This document shows, one piece after another, positions 62,630-64,000 of a stretch of DNA of 64,000 nucleotides; the stretch's first letter is position 1; the number at the start of each line of letters is the position of its first letter. Source of the stretch: Chitinophaga sp. Cy-1792 (GTDB taxonomy: Bacteria > Bacteroidota > Bacteroidia > Chitinophagales > Chitinophagaceae); assembly GCF_011752935.1 (NCBI RefSeq), contig NZ_VWWO01000001.1, positions 1,612,001 through 1,676,000 of the forward strand, read 5' to 3'. The notes under the pieces are model-generated. The model had not been told where the DNA came from. It was given only the letters and a program-made list of their open reading frames with translations, and did no database searches. The translations under genes were made by a program, and so were the position numbers.

Positions 62630-63823
62630 TTAAGCTGCAGCTTCATTCTGTGCTGCCATTACTTTCTCTAATCTTTCTCTTTCTGCCTGTTTACCTTCCA
62701 TTTCTTCCACATTTCTGGCTACGCTGAGGATAATTCCAATGGCCAGACTGGTGAAGATCACGGAAGATCCGCCCATACTTACCAGTGGTAATGTTACCCC
62801 TGTAACCGGGAAGAGGTGTACGTTTACCGCCATATTGGTCAGTGCCTGGATAACCAGTGTTATACTGAGTCCTACGGCGAGGAATGCCCCGAAGGCGTAC
62901 GGGCATTTCCGGTAGATACGTATACTTCGCAATAGCAGCACCATATAGCAGGCCAGTATCAGGAAGGCGCCAAACAGGCCATATTCTTCTATGATGGTTG
63001 CATAGATATAATCAGAATAGGCGTGTGGCAGGAAGTTACGCTGTGTACTGTTGCCCGGACCTTTTCCCAGCATACCTCCGCCTGCGATGGCGATGTTGGC
63101 CTGCTGTACCTGGTAAGGCACTTCGGTATGGTCGTCGTTCATGAAACTGTCGATACGCTTGGACCATGTTTTAGCGCGCATTTCCATGCCTGGTAATTTG
63201 GCGATGAGGAACATCAGTCCGATCATCACCACACCTGCTGCGATCATGGCTCCCAGGAAGCGTAGCGGTACCCTGCCGATAAAGAACAGGATCATACAGC
63301 TGGCGCCTAAGAGCAGTGCGGTACTCATATTGGCCGGCATAATCAGTACGCAGATCACGCCTACCGGGATGATGATAGGTAGAAATCCTTTACGGAAATC
63401 ATCTATCACATGTTGAGATCTTGATAACTGCCTGCTTACATACATGAAGAGGGCCAGTTTAGCCACATCCGATGTCTGGAAGGTCAGGTTGATGATGGGT
63501 AAATGAATCCATCTGCTGGCGTCGTTGATATGTGATCCGAATGCCAGCGTATATACCAGCAGCGGGATAGATATCAGGAAGCCTATCTGTGCCACCCTTG
63601 AGTAAATGGTATAATTTACCCGGTGTGCAAAATAGATGATCAGCAGGCCCATCACCAATACGGAGAGCTGTTTTACGAGGTAATACTCTGTATGTCCGCC
63701 CTTTTCACGATATGCCAGTGATCCTGTAGCGCTATATACGGCCAAAAGACTCACCAGCGACAGGAAGATCACTATCGTCCAGATGACTTTATCACCTTTT
63801 GTTCTATATAGCAGATTCGTCAT
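62630..63823 (-). CDS. ftsW: SEDS-family peptidoglycan polymerase FtsW
   Basis: 397 residues, about ten transmembrane helices. Signatures: NMSTALLLGASCMILFFIG in the middle, PGNSTQRNFLPHAYSDYIYA near 250 in the large extracytoplasmic loop, and FPVTGVTLPLVSMGGSSVIF near the C-terminus. It polymerises septal glycan with a class B PBP. The position between murD and murG is the classical dcw order and supports FtsW rather than RodA. Confidence 0.95.
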   Translation of the reverse strand: MTNLLYRTKGDKVIWTIVIFLSLVSLLAVYSATGSLAYREKGGHTEYYLVKQLSVLVMGLLIIYFAHRVNYTIYSRVAQIGFLISIPLLVYTLAFGSHINDASRWIHLPIINLTFQTSDVAKLALFMYVSRQLSRSQHVIDDFRKGFLPIIIPVGVICVLIMPANMSTALLLGASCMILFFIGRVPLRFLGAMIAAGVVMIGLMFLIAKLPGMEMRAKTWSKRIDSFMNDDHTEVPYQVQQANIAIAGGGMLGKGPGNSTQRNFLPHAYSDYIYATIIEEYGLFGAFLILACYMVLLLRSIRIYRKCPYAFGAFLAVGLSITLVIQALTNMAVNVHLFPVTGVTLPLVSMGGSSVIFTSLAIGIILSVARNVEEMEGKQAERERLEKVMAAQNEAAA

Positions 63824-63885
63824 ATTTTTTACAGCAATGCTGTTTATTTCGTTTATTCGTTACTGTTACAATACCTTTTTACCCA

Positions 63886-64000
<115 letters not shown>

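Overview
The window looks like a chromosomal segment of a Bacteroidota bacterium, most likely Chitinophagaceae (Chitinophaga-like). Supporting signs are promoters of the TTTG-N19-TAnnTTTG type, few Shine-Dalgarno sequences, single-domain PurQ, a GH20 enzyme with a C-terminal LamG-like domain, an OmpA protein with thrombospondin-3-type repeats, and several exported proteins and lipoproteins of unknown function. The genus is an inference from recalled gene families; no search was run. Almost everything is core genome. No tRNA, rRNA, CRISPR array, prophage or classical insertion sequence was seen.

Layout. 1-17400: end of a Rel/SpoT (p)ppGpp enzyme, purA, a very acidic AT-hook protein, pabB, a convergent SDR epimerase, an exported Tyr-rich protein, a DUF6427-like membrane protein, purQ, a two-gene DsbD-type thiol-disulfide system, hisS with a low-molecular-weight protein tyrosine phosphatase (minus strand), then a small membrane protein, a PstS-like lipoprotein and a TPR protein. 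17489-31611: a complete 14-gene NADH:quinone oxidoreductase operon (nuoA-N, separate nuoC and nuoD), interrupted by a small membrane-protein gene between nuoE and nuoF and by a GxxExxY gene between nuoF and nuoG. 31687-36729: a MacB/FtsX-like permease, a GntP-family transporter next to a D-threonine aldolase/D-serine dehydratase-like enzyme, and a DUF2252 protein. 36754-43190 (minus): a GH20 hexosaminidase, unknown secreted proteins and lipoproteins, a rhomboid protease and the rpsF-rpsR-rplI operon. 43191-55346: htpG behind a double palindrome, a lipoprotein esterase, recJ and a polyprenyl diphosphate synthase (minus), an OmpA protein, a Kup potassium transporter and a GH123/DUF4091-like enzyme. 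55521-64000 (minus): the division and cell-wall cluster murD(partial)-ftsW-murG-murC-ftsQ-ftsA-ftsZ.

How the parts fit. The nuo genes encode a full proton-pumping complex I including the NADH-oxidising module (NuoEFG). The dcw genes supply late peptidoglycan-precursor steps and the divisome. purA and purQ are purine synthesis genes at separate sites. In the DsbD pair, the stand-alone domain carries the cysteine pair that the fused domain of the full-length protein lacks, which suggests division of labour.

Most unusual observation. The GxxExxY gene (PD-(D/E)XK nuclease-like) inside the nuo operon is bounded by a perfect 38-bp inverted repeat (22500-22537 and 23001-23038), each copy with three AGCAGCA iterons. 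It resembles a compact mobile or repeat-associated nuclease element lodged in an essential operon. Other structures of note are strong hairpins at the starts of pabB and the DUF2252 gene, overlapping mutually exclusive palindromes upstream of htpG, and a terminator 16 nt before the esterase start codon.
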